Assembly (NCBI GenBank): GCA_035578155.1
Contig: JAPWDM010000001.1
Span: forward strand, 80,478,925 to 80,542,924
DNA length: 64,000 bases
Reading direction: 5' to 3'
DNA from: Brachynemurus nebulosus
Lineage: Eukaryota > Arthropoda > Insecta > Neuroptera > Myrmeleontidae
Shown: positions 63,581-64,000 of the stretch, piece by piece
Position numbering within the stretch: position 1 is the first letter of the stretch
How the letters are laid out: every line of letters starts with the position of its first letter
The notes under the pieces: model-generated
The model's database searches: none
What the model was told of the DNA's origin: nothing
What the model saw: the letters and a program-made list of their open reading frames with translations, nothing else
Program-made: the position numbers and the translations under genes

Positions 63581-63933
63581 CTAATATAATATATAATGTA
63601 TATTAAATAAATAATAAATTGTTTAATAATTTAATAATAAAAATAATAAAAATTGTTTAATAGTTTAATAAATTGTGCTAAATAATAAAAATGAATATAA
63701 GATTAATGAATCTCTTGTGTTAATTTTAGTTTTTTACTCATTTTTTCACCTTTCTAGATGTCTTTTTTTTATAATGGCCATAAAATTTAGAATTTTTAAT
63801 TTTTTGACTGGCCACTTTCAAACAGTATAAAAAATGACATCAACTTAAAATAAAACTACTTTCCAAAGCTTATGCATCAAAAAAAATGTGGCCATAATTA
63901 AGTCCATTTTCGTCGCTCGTATGAAGAACTACA

Positions 63934-63938
<5 letters not shown>
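62761..63938. other. No recognised gene; contains (TA)n at 63,529-63,577
   Basis: Very AT-rich with (TAA)n-like phrases; nothing coding. Confidence 0.55.

Positions 63939-64000
<62 letters not shown>
63939..64000. repeat. (TA)n microsatellite, runs off the window
   Basis: At least 31 units. Confidence 0.95.

Overview
The window looks like AT-rich arthropod, most likely insect, nuclear DNA. It has long (TA)n microsatellites, degenerate interspersed AACCTAACC blocks (the insect telomere motif), a tRNA-like gene with a T-run terminator, and spliceosomal introns in transposase genes. I found no confident single-copy host protein gene in 64 kb. Almost everything recognisable is a transposable element or a relic of one, often nested. 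I cannot name the species; the superfamilies seen fit hemipterans or hymenopterans equally well.

0-10 kb: a Penelope-like reverse transcriptase scrap; a 5' portion of an I/Jockey-type LINE (zinc-knuckle ORF1 and endonuclease ORF2) ending in (TA)n; a 400-bp palindrome; a capsid-like fragment followed by a relic of an unusual conserved protein family (7.3-8.1 kb); another palindromic MITE; and a LINE 3' coding tail. 9.9-12.4 kb: a P-element/THAP9-like transposon with 31-bp terminal inverted repeats (TIRs). 14.5-17.1 kb: two coding-like scraps and a 2.2-kb palindrome containing smaller palindromes. 17.1-21.6 kb: an R1/Jockey-type RT split by a 3.6-kb palindromic element that itself carries two MITEs. 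21.8-24.7 kb: a foldback element with 3+3 inverted 141-bp repeats.

25.1-29.5 kb holds the most interesting locus: a Mutator-like (MULE) transposase pseudogene with two introns. Its open frame once ran, through an Asn-rich linker, into a DEDDh 3'-5' exonuclease domain. A GC-rich, hairpin-rich insert of exactly 1,000 bp with a 13-bp target duplication now separates the two parts. 30-47 kb is a patchwork of MITEs, a deleted mariner, a 250-270-bp tandem repeat, a tRNA-like gene, a tRNA-derived SINE, and a chain of elements separated only by (TA)n. 49.4-50.0 kb holds the open 205-codon copy of the family seen at 7.6 kb, flanked by direct repeats. 50.9-53.5 kb is a nearly intact piggyBac transposon (TTAA target duplication, DDD triad, cysteine-rich C-terminus, two frameshifts). 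53.6-64 kb holds more Penelope RT, a perfect 58-bp inverted repeat, two unidentified coding-like stretches, a complete 1.16-kb TA-flanked element and further MITEs.

No pathway links these genes. The coherent story is layered transposition, in which TA- and TTAA-targeting DNA elements and LINEs have landed inside one another.
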